Shown: piece by piece, positions 39,986 through 48,785 of the stretch
How positions within the stretch are numbered: the first letter of the stretch is position 1
How the letters are laid out: the number at the start of each line of letters is the position of its first letter
From: Solirubrum sp044628455
GTDB taxonomy: Bacteria > Bacteroidota > Bacteroidia > Cytophagales > Hymenobacteraceae
Assembly: GCF_044628455.1 (NCBI RefSeq)
Contig: NZ_JBIYZW010000001.1
Location: forward strand, 1,178,001 to 1,242,000
Length of the DNA: 64,000 nucleotides
Direction: 5' to 3'
Notes under the pieces: generated by a model
The model's input: the letters and a program-made list of their open reading frames with translations, nothing else
Told to the model about the DNA's origin: nothing
Database searches by the model: none
Translations under genes and position numbers: made by a program

Positions 39986-42724
39986 TCAGTCCAGTTTCAA
40001 GGCCAGGCGCTTCAGCTCGTTACCCACTACGCGGTAGAACTGGTAGGTGCCGGTGGCGGCCTCGTAGGTCAGCTCCACGGTGGGGGCGTTGCTGTCGAAC
40101 GGCTCCCCGCCCACCAGCCGGCCGCGGGCGTCGTAGAGGTAGGCCTTGCCGGGGCCGGGCTCGGTGAGCACCAGCACCTGCCGGCCCGCGCCGAAGTCGA
40201 ACAGCTGCACGGGCTTGGGGGCCGAGGTAAGAAAGCGCCGCTCCACCAGCTGCCGCCCGCCGGGCTCGAACACCGTGAGGCGGCCCTGCCCGTCGTCGCG
40301 CACCACCACGTAACGGCGCTGCTGCTGGTCGGGCACCAGCTGAAAGGTGCTGGTGCGGCTCCAGGTGGCCACCCGCCGGCGCGGGGCCACGTCGCCGCTG
40401 AGGGTGAAGGTCACCAGCTCGCCGTGTTGGTTGACGACCGTCAGGCGGGTGCGCCGCAGCGTGGCCCCGCTTTCCACGAAGGCCCCGGAAGCCAGCCGCG
40501 CCCCCACGCTGATGGGAAAGCCCGGCATGGGGTTGCCCAGCCCGTCGAAGGCGTACACGTAGCCGTTGCCCAGCAGCGTCACCACCACGTCGCGGCCGGC
40601 CACGTTGAGCAGCAGGGGCGCGGCGGCCAGGGCAAAATCCAGCTTCTTGGGCTGCCAGGCCGGCGGAGCGCTGCCGTTGGTGTCGTAGAGGTAGAGGTTG
40701 GCGTAGCGGTCGGCCACCAGCAGCCGGGCCGGCTGCGCGCCCGCGCCGGGCGCCGTAGCCAGGTAGGTCGCCTGCAGGGTATCGGGCAAATTCAGCGGGA
40801 AGTTGGGTGCCGGCTGGCCTTTATCCGTCAGCAAAAACACCCGGCTGGCGGTGGCCAGGGCCAGGTGCGCCTTCCCGCCCACCGCGAGGGGGGCGGGCGG
40901 GGCAATCAGCGGCCCGCCCAGCGAGTCGGACCAGGCCACGGTGTTGTCGGCCGTGACGCTGTGCAGCACACCAGCGCGGTCCTGCACCAGCAGCGGCGAG
41001 CGGGCTTCGCCGGGCGCGGCCAGCACCGGCCCCGTGGTGCCCAGGCCGGCGCGGAAGCTCAGGCTGCTGCCCACCCCGGCCTGCGCCTGCGGCCGGGCCA
41101 CGGCCGGCCCCACGGGTGGGTGGCGCAGCACCAGCTGGGTGTAGTACTGCCCGTCGGACTGCTCCTGGGCCATATCGTGGGGCATCAGCTGCCAGGCCAC
41201 CTGCGGAAAGCGCTTGAACAGGGTTTCGTTGCGCAGCAGGCCGGCGCGCCGGGTTTCGGTGAGGGCCCGCACCAGCAGGTTCCAGCTGTTGCGCGTGTCG
41301 AGCATCACGCTCACGCGGGCCAGCGGCAGGGTTTCCTGCAGAAACGACACCTGCGCGGGCGAGCGGCTCCACGTTTGCCCGCCGGCTACGTCGGTCAGCC
41401 AGGTGCGCAGGGCGGCCGGCTCGTCGGCCAGAGCCAGGTACTGCCCCACTACGGCCGTGGCGCCGGGGCCGCGGCTGCCGGCGTCGGGGGCAAACAGCGG
41501 GCCCAGCAGCCGGCCGGCCAGGGCCGGCACGCCGGTTTGGTGCAGTTGGTAGGGCCCCACCCGCTCGAACGAGGGCGAGGTGCCCGTGCGACGGCGCAGC
41601 AGCCCCAGCAGCCGGTTGGTGCGCGCCGGGTCGGGGCAGTGCACCAGCGCCAGACGCCCGCCCGGCACCCGCACCGAGGGCGAAGCCAGGTAGCACAGCG
41701 CCGCCTCGCTGCCCAGCGAAGCGGCCAGGCTGTCGACCAGGGCGGCGGCGGCGGTGGTATCGGCGGGCAGGGTGGCGCGCAGGGCGGCGGGCGTGGCGCC
41801 CAGATGCACCAGCGCGGCGGTGCGGGTGCTCAGCACCTCGGCCATGCGCAGGCGGCCCGGGGGCTGGCGGCGCAGGGGCTGGTGCCAGGAGCCGGCGGCG
41901 GTTTCGGGGTTGGAGAAGCCGTTGAACTGCACGCGGTTGCCGGTGAGCTTCATTTCCAGCAGCCCGTTGCGGCTCAGGCTGCTCAGCTGCCGGAAAGCGG
42001 GCTGCAGCTCGGGCCGGAAAAACACGCCCAGAAACGGCGGCAGCTGGCGGTAGTTGATCAGCAGGGTGGCGTCGACGTCCTTGATCTTGCGGTAGTCGGT
42101 GTCGCGGAAGTCGGCCGCAATGGAGGGCTGCCCGGGCCGCTCCTGCCGCCGCGCCACGGCTTCCACCAGCGCCTCGCTGGCGCTCAGCACCAGGGTATTG
42201 CGGAAGTTGAAGTAGGTAATGCCGGTGCCCGTGGCGCGCTCCTCGATGTGGGTAAGCTGCTGCCCGGCGTACTCGCGGGTGCTCACCCGAAAGCGGGCAT
42301 TCTGGGACAGGGCTTCGGTGAGGATGCGCACCTGCCGGTGCTGACGCACGCTGCCCACCGGCACCAGAAACAGCAAATCGAACTGGTCGGGGCCCGTTAC
42401 GTGCACCGAGGTCAGCACCAGCTTGGTGCCCAGAAAGCTCAATACCGAGTTGCGCCGCCCGCCCAGGCTGTCGAGCAGGGCTACGTGCTCTTCCACCTGC
42501 TGGAAGTAGCGCACGGTGGCCAGGTTGTCCCAGAGCTGGGTTTCCTTGAGGTGGCGCACCAGCGTGGGGTGGTCGTGGGTGGCGGCCACCAGCACGGCGT
42601 CGTCGGGCACCAGCGCCCACAGGTCGACGGGCGTGCGGGCCACGCTGCGGCGGTAATACACCCACGAGGCCACGGCCGAAACCAGCAGCAGACCCGCCAA
42701 GAAAACCAGTAACCGTTGCGACAT
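39986..42724 (-). CDS. large membrane-anchored protein with C-terminal propeller-like half
   Basis: 912 residues, not assigned to a named family. A membrane anchor (about 5-24) is followed by a long soluble part in the periplasm. Residues 30-560 are mixed alpha/beta with repeated DUF3352-like features (AVLVAATHDHPTLVRHL, ATLLINYRQLPPFL). Residues 600-912 look like PQQ/WD-type beta-propeller blades: LLVADRYANLYLYDTNG, VVVTLLGNGYVYAFDGLGNPMPGFP, GQGRLTVFEPGGRQL, KAYLYDARGRLVGGEPF (cited in parts). A role in envelope quality control or surface structure is only a guess. The ATG at 42724 follows a consensus -7 box. Confidence 0.72.
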   Translation of the reverse strand: MSQRLLVFLAGLLLVSAVASWVYYRRSVARTPVDLWALVPDDAVLVAATHDHPTLVRHLKETQLWDNLATVRYFQQVEEHVALLDSLGGRRNSVLSFLGTKLVLTSVHVTGPDQFDLLFLVPVGSVRQHRQVRILTEALSQNARFRVSTREYAGQQLTHIEERATGTGITYFNFRNTLVLSASEALVEAVARRQERPGQPSIAADFRDTDYRKIKDVDATLLINYRQLPPFLGVFFRPELQPAFRQLSSLSRNGLLEMKLTGNRVQFNGFSNPETAAGSWHQPLRRQPPGRLRMAEVLSTRTAALVHLGATPAALRATLPADTTAAAALVDSLAASLGSEAALCYLASPSVRVPGGRLALVHCPDPARTNRLLGLLRRRTGTSPSFERVGPYQLHQTGVPALAGRLLGPLFAPDAGSRGPGATAVVGQYLALADEPAALRTWLTDVAGGQTWSRSPAQVSFLQETLPLARVSVMLDTRNSWNLLVRALTETRRAGLLRNETLFKRFPQVAWQLMPHDMAQEQSDGQYYTQLVLRHPPVGPAVARPQAQAGVGSSLSFRAGLGTTGPVLAAPGEARSPLLVQDRAGVLHSVTADNTVAWSDSLGGPLIAPPAPLAVGGKAHLALATASRVFLLTDKGQPAPNFPLNLPDTLQATYLATAPGAGAQPARLLVADRYANLYLYDTNGSAPPAWQPKKLDFALAAAPLLLNVAGRDVVVTLLGNGYVYAFDGLGNPMPGFPISVGARLASGAFVESGATLRRTRLTVVNQHGELVTFTLSGDVAPRRRVATWSRTSTFQLVPDQQQRRYVVVRDDGQGRLTVFEPGGRQLVERRFLTSAPKPVQLFDFGAGRQVLVLTEPGPGKAYLYDARGRLVGGEPFDSNAPTVELTYEAATGTYQFYRVVGNELKRLALKLD

Positions 42725-42763
42725 GCTGCGCAGCCAGGAGGAACAGAAACGCCAGGGAGGCGC

Positions 42764-42771
42764 CAAAGGTA
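42764..42771 (-). promoter_or_regulatory. -7 promoter element of the 912-residue gene
   Basis: TACCTTTG on the minus strand, an exact TAnnTTTG; it gives a leader of about 35 bases before the ATG at 42724, and lies between that gene and the one ending at 42786. Confidence 0.5.
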
Positions 42772-42785
42772 GCTTTCTATTCGGG

Positions 42786-43484
42786 CTAGGGCCGGGCCAG
42801 GTTGCCGTTGGGCTGCGGGCGCACCACCACGCGCACGGTATTGCTGCTGAGCGCCACCCGCGGCACGCGGCGCAGCAGCGGCAGCAGGGGCTCGGGCAGC
42901 CCCGCCCCCGCAGCTCCCGTGGCGGCCAGCGAATTCGGCGTTTTCGTGGGCGGGTACAGCTCGCCCCACTCAGCCGCGTCCTGCTCCAGGGTAGAGTAGC
43001 GGAAGGTAATGTCGTAGGTGCCGGGCGGCAGCACGGGGTACACCGAAGGCAGGGCAAACGGAAACCGCGTCATGCGCTCCAGGGGGTTGAAGCTCTGGCC
43101 CGGCGCCAGCGTCACGAAGTCGTCGGGGCCGATGCCGTGCAGGTGGCCGCTGTAGGCCGGCGGCTCGGGCCGGGGCCCCAGCAGCGACACCACCGACACG
43201 TAAAAGGCGGCCCGGGGACTGCGCTTGCCCGACTCGGAGCCGTGCAGGGCGCTGACCAGCGTCAGGGCCGAGTCGGCGCGGTTCAGGATGCGCACCCGCA
43301 GGATGATGGGCTCGTAGGCCAGGTACTCGGGGGCTACGGCCTCCAGGGTGCAGCGCAGCGCCCGCGCCGGCAGCCGCGGCCGCGCCAGGTACTGCCCCGC
43401 GGCCAGCCCGCTGGTGCCGCCCGCCAGCAGCAGCAGGCAGCCGAGGCGGCGCCACCAGAACATCGAAAAAAAGGAAAGCCGCAT
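42786..43484 (-). CDS. secreted hypothetical protein
   Basis: 232 residues with a signal peptide (about 1-29, basic start then LLLLAGGTSGLAAG). The mature part is beta-rich; EAVAPEYLAYEPIILRVRILNRADSAL is like an immunoglobulin-type strand pair, and VLPPGTYDITFRYST is another, so a CARDB- or BsuPI-like beta-sandwich is plausible. No enzymatic motif. It is divergent from the lipoprotein at 43546 and lies 62 bases upstream of the 912-residue gene on the same strand. Confidence 0.65.
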   Translation of the reverse strand: MRLSFFSMFWWRRLGCLLLLAGGTSGLAAGQYLARPRLPARALRCTLEAVAPEYLAYEPIILRVRILNRADSALTLVSALHGSESGKRSPRAAFYVSVVSLLGPRPEPPAYSGHLHGIGPDDFVTLAPGQSFNPLERMTRFPFALPSVYPVLPPGTYDITFRYSTLEQDAAEWGELYPPTKTPNSLAATGAAGAGLPEPLLPLLRRVPRVALSSNTVRVVVRPQPNGNLARP

Positions 43485-43545
43485 GCGGAACCCGGCCGGC
43501 ATTGGCGCCGGCCCACTATCTTCGGAAAGATAAGGCAATTCTGCT

Positions 43546-44115
43546 ATGACGCACCCGCGGGTTTTGGCTCTGCTCCTTGGCCTGGCGCTGCTGCCCGGCT
43601 GCTTCGACCTGCGCGAGCCCGCCCCAGCCGGCGCCCCCAGCGAATGGGCCCAGCCCACCAGCCCCGATTTGCTTATCACGAACTTCGTGACGGCGGTGCA
43701 GCGGCTGAACCCGGGCAACTACGAGCGGTGCTTTGCGCCCCAGTTCCGCTTCTACCCCGACCCGGCGGCGGCCGGCTCGGCCAACGCGGCGCTGTTTGCC
43801 AACTGGGGCGTGCGCGAGGAGCTGGACTACTTCAACAGCCTGCGCCGCCGCACCCCGGCCACCAGCCCCAACCAGCTTTTGCTCTCGGCCCGGCGCGACC
43901 AGCTGTTTTCGGCCGACTCGGCCGAGGTGTCGGCCCAGTACCAGCTCACGCTGGCGCAGCAGGACACGGCCTTCCGCTACCGGGTGCTGGAAGGCAACCT
44001 GCGCCTGCTGCTGCGCCGCCGCAACAACGAGTGGCAGATTGCCGCCTGGCGCGACGTGGCCACCTCGCCCCGCCCGGTGTGGACGCAGGCCAAGATGTAT
44101 TTCATCCGCAACTAA
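43546..44115 (+). CDS. lipoprotein, NTF2-like, first of a pair
   Basis: 189 residues with a lipoprotein signal peptide ending LLPGC (Cys near residue 19). The mature domain (about 38-185) starts with LLITNFVTAVQRLNPGNYERCFAPQFRFYPD and has alternating amphipathic strands ending in NNEWQIAAWRDV, the pattern of NTF2/SnoaL-type nuclear-transport-factor folds (cited in parts). No catalytic residues recognised. The promoter region carries a small TATCTT/AAGATA hairpin at about 43515-43531. The next gene encodes a paralog. Confidence 0.72.
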   Translation: MTHPRVLALLLGLALLPGCFDLREPAPAGAPSEWAQPTSPDLLITNFVTAVQRLNPGNYERCFAPQFRFYPDPAAAGSANAALFANWGVREELDYFNSLRRRTPATSPNQLLLSARRDQLFSADSAEVSAQYQLTLAQQDTAFRYRVLEGNLRLLLRRRNNEWQIAAWRDVATSPRPVWTQAKMYFIRN

Positions 44116-44150
44116 GCCGGCCGAACAATCCGCGCGCGTGCCAGTTGCGT

Positions 44151-44741
44151 ATGCCCAAAGGCTTGCGTAGCTTGCCCCCAGCCCAGCATTTTGCCGTGTT
44201 CCGACTGCCCTCCCGCCTGCGCGCCTGCTCCTCGCCCCGTCGGCTGACGCTGGCGGCAGGCCTGCTGCTGGCCGGCTGCAACCCCTTCGCCCCGGCTATC
44301 GACGACGAAATCGTGGACCCCAACCAGCTGCTGGGCAACCCCGTGACCGTGCGCGGCTTTTTCGACCGGTTCCGGGCCTCCTACCAGCTGCGCGACTCCA
44401 CGCTCTACGGCCAGCTGCTGGCGCCGCGGTTTCAGTTCACCTACCGCGACTTTGCCGCCAACGCCGACCGCAGCTGGAACCGCGACGTGGACGCTACCAC
44501 CACCTACAAGCTGTTCCGCGCCGCCCGCACCGCCAACCTGCAGTGGACCCAGTACCTGTCGACTTCCGACACGGCGTATTCCGACACGCTGGTGTACGTG
44601 GAGCGGGCGTTTTCCCTCAGCATCGAGCAGCGCGACAACACCCGCTTCGACGGCGCGGGCACGGCCCGGCTGGTGCTGGTGCGCAAGAACCGCAACGACC
44701 CCTGGCGCATGCGCAGCTGGTACGACCGCAGCGAGTTCTGA
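44151..44741 (+). CDS. lipoprotein, NTF2-like, second of a pair
   Basis: 196 residues. A basic N-terminal stretch precedes the lipobox LLAGC (Cys near residue 43), longer than usual, so translation may really begin at a GTG further in (about 44197). The mature domain parallels the upstream gene: FFDRFRASYQLRDSTLYGQLLAPRFQFTYRDF at the start and NDPWRMRSWYDRSEF at the end (cited in parts). Only 35 bases separate the genes, so they form an operon. Function unknown; two related lipoproteins in tandem suggest a paired envelope role. Confidence 0.72.
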   Translation: MPKGLRSLPPAQHFAVFRLPSRLRACSSPRRLTLAAGLLLAGCNPFAPAIDDEIVDPNQLLGNPVTVRGFFDRFRASYQLRDSTLYGQLLAPRFQFTYRDFAANADRSWNRDVDATTTYKLFRAARTANLQWTQYLSTSDTAYSDTLVYVERAFSLSIEQRDNTRFDGAGTARLVLVRKNRNDPWRMRSWYDRSEF

Positions 44742-44881
44742 GGGCGGAATCGACGGTTTTTTCCGGATTACCTGGATTTCACGGACGATTTTTCAATGGC
44801 CGGCCCCCTGGGCGGGCTTTTTTATTGGGGCCCAATCCTGCCCAATCGTCTATCTTCCGGCCCCATTTGCTAATCTGCCGC

Positions 44882-46360
44882 ATGAGCGACCCGCAACCAC
44901 AAGGCCATTTTCAACGCGCTATTACCCTGTTCGACGCCGTCATGATCGTGACCGGCAGCATGATCGGCTCGGGCATCTTCATCGTCTCTTCCGACATTGC
45001 CCGCCTGGTGGGCTCCAGCGGCTGGCTGCTGGTGGTGTGGCTGGTCACGGGCGTCATCACCCTGGCCGGGGCCGTGAGCTACGGCGAGCTGGCCTCCATG
45101 TTTCCCAAGGTGGGCGGCCAGTACGTGTATTTGCGCGAGGCCTACAACAAGCTGGTGGCGTTTCTCTATGGCTGGTCCCTGTTCCTGGTCATCCAGACCG
45201 GCGTCATTGCCGCCGTGGCCGTGGCCTTCGCCCGCTTCGTGGGGGTACTGGTGCCTTGGTTCAGCGAGCGGAACATCCTCTTTGAGCTGGGCCCGGTGCG
45301 CTTCAGCACCGTGATGCTGCTGGCCATCATCATGCTGGTGGGGCTGACGTGGGTGAACTCGCGCGGGGTGCGCGGCGGCAAGCTCATCTCCAACATCTTC
45401 GGCTCGACCAAGCTGGTGGCCCTGGCCCTGCTCATCGTGGTGGGTTTGGTGCTGGGCATCAACGACGAAGCCGTGAGCCAGAACTTCCAGAACATGTGGC
45501 AGGCCGCCCGCTTCGACGCCGCCGGCCAGGCCGTGCCGCTCACCGCCTGGGGCCTGGTAGCCGCCATTGGCCTGGGCATGACCGGCTCCTTGTTCAGCTC
45601 CGACGCCTGGAACAACATCGGCTTCTCGGGCGACGAGATTGTGCGGCCCGAGCGCACCATCGTGCTGAGCATGGCCATCGGCACGGCCATCGTCACGGCG
45701 CTGTACCTGCTCATCAACCTGGTGTACCTGCTGGTGCTGCCCCTGCACGGCAGCCCCACCGCCGCCGAAACCGACGTGCTGGCCCGCGGCATCATGTACG
45801 CCGCCAACGACCGCGTGGGCACGGCCGTAGCTGAGAGCATTATGGGTCCGGCCGGCGCGGCCGTCATGGCCGTGCTCATTATGATCAGCACCTTCGGCGC
45901 CAACAACTCCATCATTCTGAGCGGGGGCCGCGCCTACTACGCCATGGCCAAGGACGGCCTGTTTTTCCCCGGCCTGGCCCGGCTCAACCGCGCCGGCGTA
46001 CCCGCCGTGGCTTTGTGGGCCCAGTGCCTGTGGGCCTGCCTGCTCTGCCTCTCGGGCTCCTACGGCCAGCTGCTCGACTACGTGATGTTCTCGGTGATTC
46101 TGTTCTACGTCATCACCATCATCGGCATTTTCGTGCTGCGCCGCACCCGGCCCGAGGCCCCGCGCCCCTACCGCGCCTGGGGCTACCCGCTGGTGCCGCT
46201 GCTGTACGTGGTGCTGGCCTCGGCCTTCTGCGTGATTTTGCTTTTCGACGAAAACAAGGGTCCGCAGGCCCAGTACGGTCTGCTGCTGGTGGCCCTGGGC
46301 GTGCCGGTGTACTACCTGTTCCGCAACCGCTTCGCCCGCAACGGCACCGGTAGCAAATAA
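44882..46360 (+). CDS. APC family amino-acid permease
   Basis: 492 residues with twelve membrane segments. Segment 1 carries the APC signature VTGSMIGSGIFIVSS (about 20-34) with the broken helix used for substrate binding; TM6 contains SLFSSDAWNNIGFSGDEIVRPERT, as in LAT-type/SteT-like transporters that prefer large neutral amino acids (cited in part). A proton- or exchange-coupled uptake role in the inner membrane is likely; the substrate is not certain. It starts with ATG 44882. It ends at a large bidirectional terminator. Confidence 0.93.
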   Translation: MSDPQPQGHFQRAITLFDAVMIVTGSMIGSGIFIVSSDIARLVGSSGWLLVVWLVTGVITLAGAVSYGELASMFPKVGGQYVYLREAYNKLVAFLYGWSLFLVIQTGVIAAVAVAFARFVGVLVPWFSERNILFELGPVRFSTVMLLAIIMLVGLTWVNSRGVRGGKLISNIFGSTKLVALALLIVVGLVLGINDEAVSQNFQNMWQAARFDAAGQAVPLTAWGLVAAIGLGMTGSLFSSDAWNNIGFSGDEIVRPERTIVLSMAIGTAIVTALYLLINLVYLLVLPLHGSPTAAETDVLARGIMYAANDRVGTAVAESIMGPAGAAVMAVLIMISTFGANNSIILSGGRAYYAMAKDGLFFPGLARLNRAGVPAVALWAQCLWACLLCLSGSYGQLLDYVMFSVILFYVITIIGIFVLRRTRPEAPRPYRAWGYPLVPLLYVVLASAFCVILLFDENKGPQAQYGLLLVALGVPVYYLFRNRFARNGTGSK

Positions 46361-46388
46361 GCAACCACGGTTAACTGCCCCCAACGAC

Positions 46389-46423
46389 ACCGGGCCGCCT
46401 CTGCCAAGCAGGGGCGGCCCGGT
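46389..46423. terminator. bidirectional terminator
   Basis: ACCGGGCCGCC pairs with GGCGGCCCGGT and the inner CTCTGC/GCAGGGG extends the stem to a 3-base loop with one mismatch. It is located between the convergent permease and the CarboxypepD_reg-like gene; the T-run is weak. Confidence 0.7.
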
Positions 46424-46450
46424 TGCATTTCGACGTAGCAGCGTAGTCTA

Positions 46451-47179
46451 CTAGCGGCGCTTGCGGCGGCCGCCGTTGTCGCTGGGCACCAGCGTCACGT
46501 TGGCGGGCTGCCCGCTGCGGGTGCGGATTTCCTGGTCGGCGTAGCCGCCGTAGCCGTACACGAGGCTGTTTTCGCCGCTGGGTACTTCCACCGAGTAGTT
46601 ACCGTTCTGGTCGGTGCTGGCAAACTTGCGGGTGCCCTTCACCATGATGGTAGCCCCGGCCAGCGGGCGGCCGTTTTCGTCGAGCACCCGGCCCGAGAGC
46701 GTGGCCACGCGCGGCGCGGCTTCCTCTTCCACCGGGGCGGGCGCCGCGGCGGCCTCGGTTGCGGCGCCCGCCTCCCCGGCCTCGGCGGCCGCGGTGGCGG
46801 CCGTGGGCACCGGGGCAGCGGCTTCGTTGCCGGGGCGCGCCGGGCGGGCGGCCGTGGCTACGGCCACGGGCTTGCCGGCGGCGGCCGCGGTTACGGCAGC
46901 GGCCGCGGCAGTCTGCTCGGCTTCGGTGGCGGCCGGCGCGGCGGCTTCATCGGCTGGGCGCGAGCCTACCACGGTGGCTTCGGCCAGCTCGAAGGTGGGC
47001 ATCTGCCCGTTGGCAATTCGCTCGCGGTTCTGGGCCGGCACCAGGGCAAAGCCCAGGCCGCCCAGCAGCAGAATGGCCCCGAATACCAGGGCCAGCTTGC
47101 GGTTGCCCGAGTCCAGCGACTCTTCTTCGGTGTCGAGCTGCTCCTCGGGTACGTTGCTTGGTTCGTAGTTGTCGTTCAT
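46451..47179 (-). CDS. membrane protein with carboxypeptidase-regulatory-like domain
   Basis: 242 residues. A short acidic cytoplasmic start is followed by one membrane helix (about 28-47), a long Ala/Pro/Glu/Thr low-complexity stretch (about 75-155) and a carboxypeptidase regulatory-like beta domain (about 158-235) with SGRVLDENGRPLAGATIMVKG, which in Bacteroidota often precedes TonB-dependent receptors. The C-terminus is basic (GGRRKRR). Low-complexity DNA makes exact length variation between strains likely. Function unknown. Confidence 0.8.
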   Translation of the reverse strand: MNDNYEPSNVPEEQLDTEEESLDSGNRKLALVFGAILLLGGLGFALVPAQNRERIANGQMPTFELAEATVVGSRPADEAAAPAATEAEQTAAAAAVTAAAAGKPVAVATAARPARPGNEAAAPVPTAATAAAEAGEAGAATEAAAAPAPVEEEAAPRVATLSGRVLDENGRPLAGATIMVKGTRKFASTDQNGNYSVEVPSGENSLVYGYGGYADQEIRTRSGQPANVTLVPSDNGGRRKRR

Positions 47180-47330
47180 GCGGGGGAGTTAGGGAAACGG
47201 TGGAAACCGTCCCGGGAGCAGCGCAACGGGCCGCAAGGGCCGGCAGAAGCAGATTGGTCCCGGTTTCGGTTCCTAAATATATCGGCGAAGTACCATCGGT
47301 TCCTAATGGCGGCGGTAACAATTTCATAAA

Positions 47331-47365
47331 ACCAGCCCCACCTCTGGAATGGAAGCGGGGCTGGT
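47331..47365 (-). terminator. terminator of the gene at 47386
   Basis: ACCAGCCCC pairs with GGGGCTGGT over a 17-base loop; on the minus strand it is followed by TTTTATGAAATT, a moderate T-run. Confidence 0.7.
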
Positions 47366-47385
47366 AAATCACGCGGAGCGGCGGG

Positions 47386-47799
47386 CTAGTCGCGGGGCAG
47401 CTTGGGCGGGCCGCTGGGCTCCTTTTCGCCGAACTCCTGCTCGCGGGTGCGCAGGTCCATGTCCTTCTCGTAGCTGCCCTCGTTTTCGTAGGCCGTGTTC
47501 TGGCTCATCTCGTTTACCGAGTCGTAGGTATTGCCGCCCTGGGGCGTGGTTTCGCTGCCGGTGATGCGCAGGTTTTCCAGCTTGTTTTGCTGATCGGGCC
47601 GGTGGGTGTAGCCGCGGGGGCCGGCGCTGCGGTAGGCCGTGGGGTCCTTGTCGACGTCGGTGTTGTTGTTGACGATCTGCTCGAAGTCGCGCTCCTGCTC
47701 CTGCTGCTCGTCGCGGCGCGGGCCGGGCTGCTGGCGCTTGATGCGCTCATTCTCGTCGCCCGCGGTGCCTTCGCTATTCAAATTCGGATTGATGCCCAT
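47386..47799 (-). CDS. small hydrophilic hypothetical protein
   Basis: 137 residues, no signal peptide, rich in Asp, Glu, Asn, Gln and Arg and lacking hydrophobic stretches (MGINPNLNSEGTAGDENER, RRDEQQEQERDFEQIVNNN). It looks intrinsically disordered, like many stress-related hydrophilic proteins; I do not recognise the family. The ATG at 47799 follows a region with a perfect 22-base palindrome. An in-frame start at 47841 would translate the palindrome and is less likely. Confidence 0.65.
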   Translation of the reverse strand: MGINPNLNSEGTAGDENERIKRQQPGPRRDEQQEQERDFEQIVNNNTDVDKDPTAYRSAGPRGYTHRPDQQNKLENLRITGSETTPQGGNTYDSVNEMSQNTAYENEGSYEKDMDLRTREQEFGEKEPSGPPKLPRD

Positions 47800-47817
47800 G
47801 ATGCTCGTGCGTTTGGT

Positions 47818-47839
47818 GGCAAACCAACGTTGGTTTGCC
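47818..47839. promoter_or_regulatory. perfect 22-base palindrome
   Basis: GGCAAACCAA followed by its exact complement around a central CGTT core (11-base half-site GGCAAACCAAC). It lies 18 bases upstream of the ATG of the hydrophilic protein gene and has no T-run, so an operator is more likely than a terminator. Confidence 0.5.
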
Positions 47840-47871
47840 ATTCCTACGCAGGCGGCGGCGCGGGCGTTGTT

Positions 47872-48615
47872 TCAGCGTCGCTCGTTCAGGCTCCAGTCGT
47901 AGCTGCCGTACTCTACCTGGTAGCCGGCCGGAATGGGCGCCGGCAGGTAGGCATTGACGAAAGCCAGCACCGGCTTGCCGCTGGCCTTGAAGTCGCCCGC
48001 GTACCACTTAAACAGCTCCGACAACACCACTTTCTTGGTCGCGTCGTCGCGGCGCACCCACTGCGCGTCATTCAGGGTGCGGCGGGTCAGCTCGTCGAGC
48101 TGCTGCTCCACGCTCTCGGCCCGAAACGCCACCGGGCTCAGGCGTGGGCAGCCGCGGGCGGCGCTGCTGAGGGCGAAGTGAATGCGGGCATCGTGGTAGG
48201 GCGTGCGCAGCTTGTGCTTTTCAATCATGTTCAACGTCAGCAGCTCGCCGGCCACGCGGTGCTTCTGGGTGTCGAAGAAGCCGGGCAGCTTCATGACCGA
48301 GGGCGCCGGGTAGCGCTCCACCACCGAGCTGATGACCAGCAGGTTGTAGGCGTTCAGGTAAAAGGCCTTGCGCTCGGCCGCCGAGGCTTTGGCCAGGTTG
48401 GCCGTCTGCACCTGCTTCACCAGCTCCTTCAGCTCGGCCGGCTGGCGCTGCAGGGCGGCGTAGCTGACGCTGCCGTCGGCCGCCACGTACTGCTTCAGCA
48501 GGTGGGTGAGCTGGTCGGCAAAGCTGGCCGGGGGCGCGGCCGGCGCCGCCCCCGTCAGCAGCAGGCAGCAAACCAGCAGCAGGCACAGGCGACGGAAAAG
48601 AACGGTGGGGAGCAT
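47872..48615 (-). CDS. DUF547 domain secreted protein
   Basis: 247 residues with a signal peptide (about 1-27). The rest matches DUF547: KAFYLNAYNLLVISSVVERYP, LPGFFDTQKHRVAGELLTLNMIE, RIHFALSSAARGCPRLSP and ALNxxR-like RTLNDAQWVR (cited in parts). DUF547 proteins are papain-fold-like and periplasmic in Bacteroidota; their substrate is unknown. The Cys of RGCPRL and His of RIHFAL are the conserved candidates for a catalytic pair. The ATG at 48615 starts the signal peptide; a good -7 box is upstream. Confidence 0.88.
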   Translation of the reverse strand: MLPTVLFRRLCLLLVCCLLLTGAAPAAPPASFADQLTHLLKQYVAADGSVSYAALQRQPAELKELVKQVQTANLAKASAAERKAFYLNAYNLLVISSVVERYPAPSVMKLPGFFDTQKHRVAGELLTLNMIEKHKLRTPYHDARIHFALSSAARGCPRLSPVAFRAESVEQQLDELTRRTLNDAQWVRRDDATKKVVLSELFKWYAGDFKASGKPVLAFVNAYLPAPIPAGYQVEYGSYDWSLNERR

Positions 48616-48676
48616 GCGGAAGCGGGAATTGGCGGAAACAACGGAACTTACCGCGGAGTTAAGCCGGGACGACCGG

Positions 48677-48684
48677 CAAAGGTA
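48677..48684 (-). promoter_or_regulatory. -7 promoter element of the DUF547 gene
   Basis: TACCTTTG on the minus strand, an exact TAnnTTTG; predicted start near 48672, 57 bases before the ATG. Confidence 0.5.
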
Positions 48685-48785
48685 GCCCAATCGGGGCGGC
48701 GCGGCCGCAACTACCGGGCCCCGCTCTGTACGCAGCCGGCGCGGCTTCGGTGGGCTTTTCCGGACTCGCTTTTTCTTCCGACCTC

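Noticed and set aside
39254..42712. An 1152-residue + strand open frame
   Set aside because: Rich in Gly, His, Gln and Arg with no domains; it is the shadow of the nadR and 912-residue genes in GC-rich DNA.
44870..46390. A 506-residue - strand open frame
   Set aside because: Low-complexity His/Gln/Gly reading antisense to the permease.
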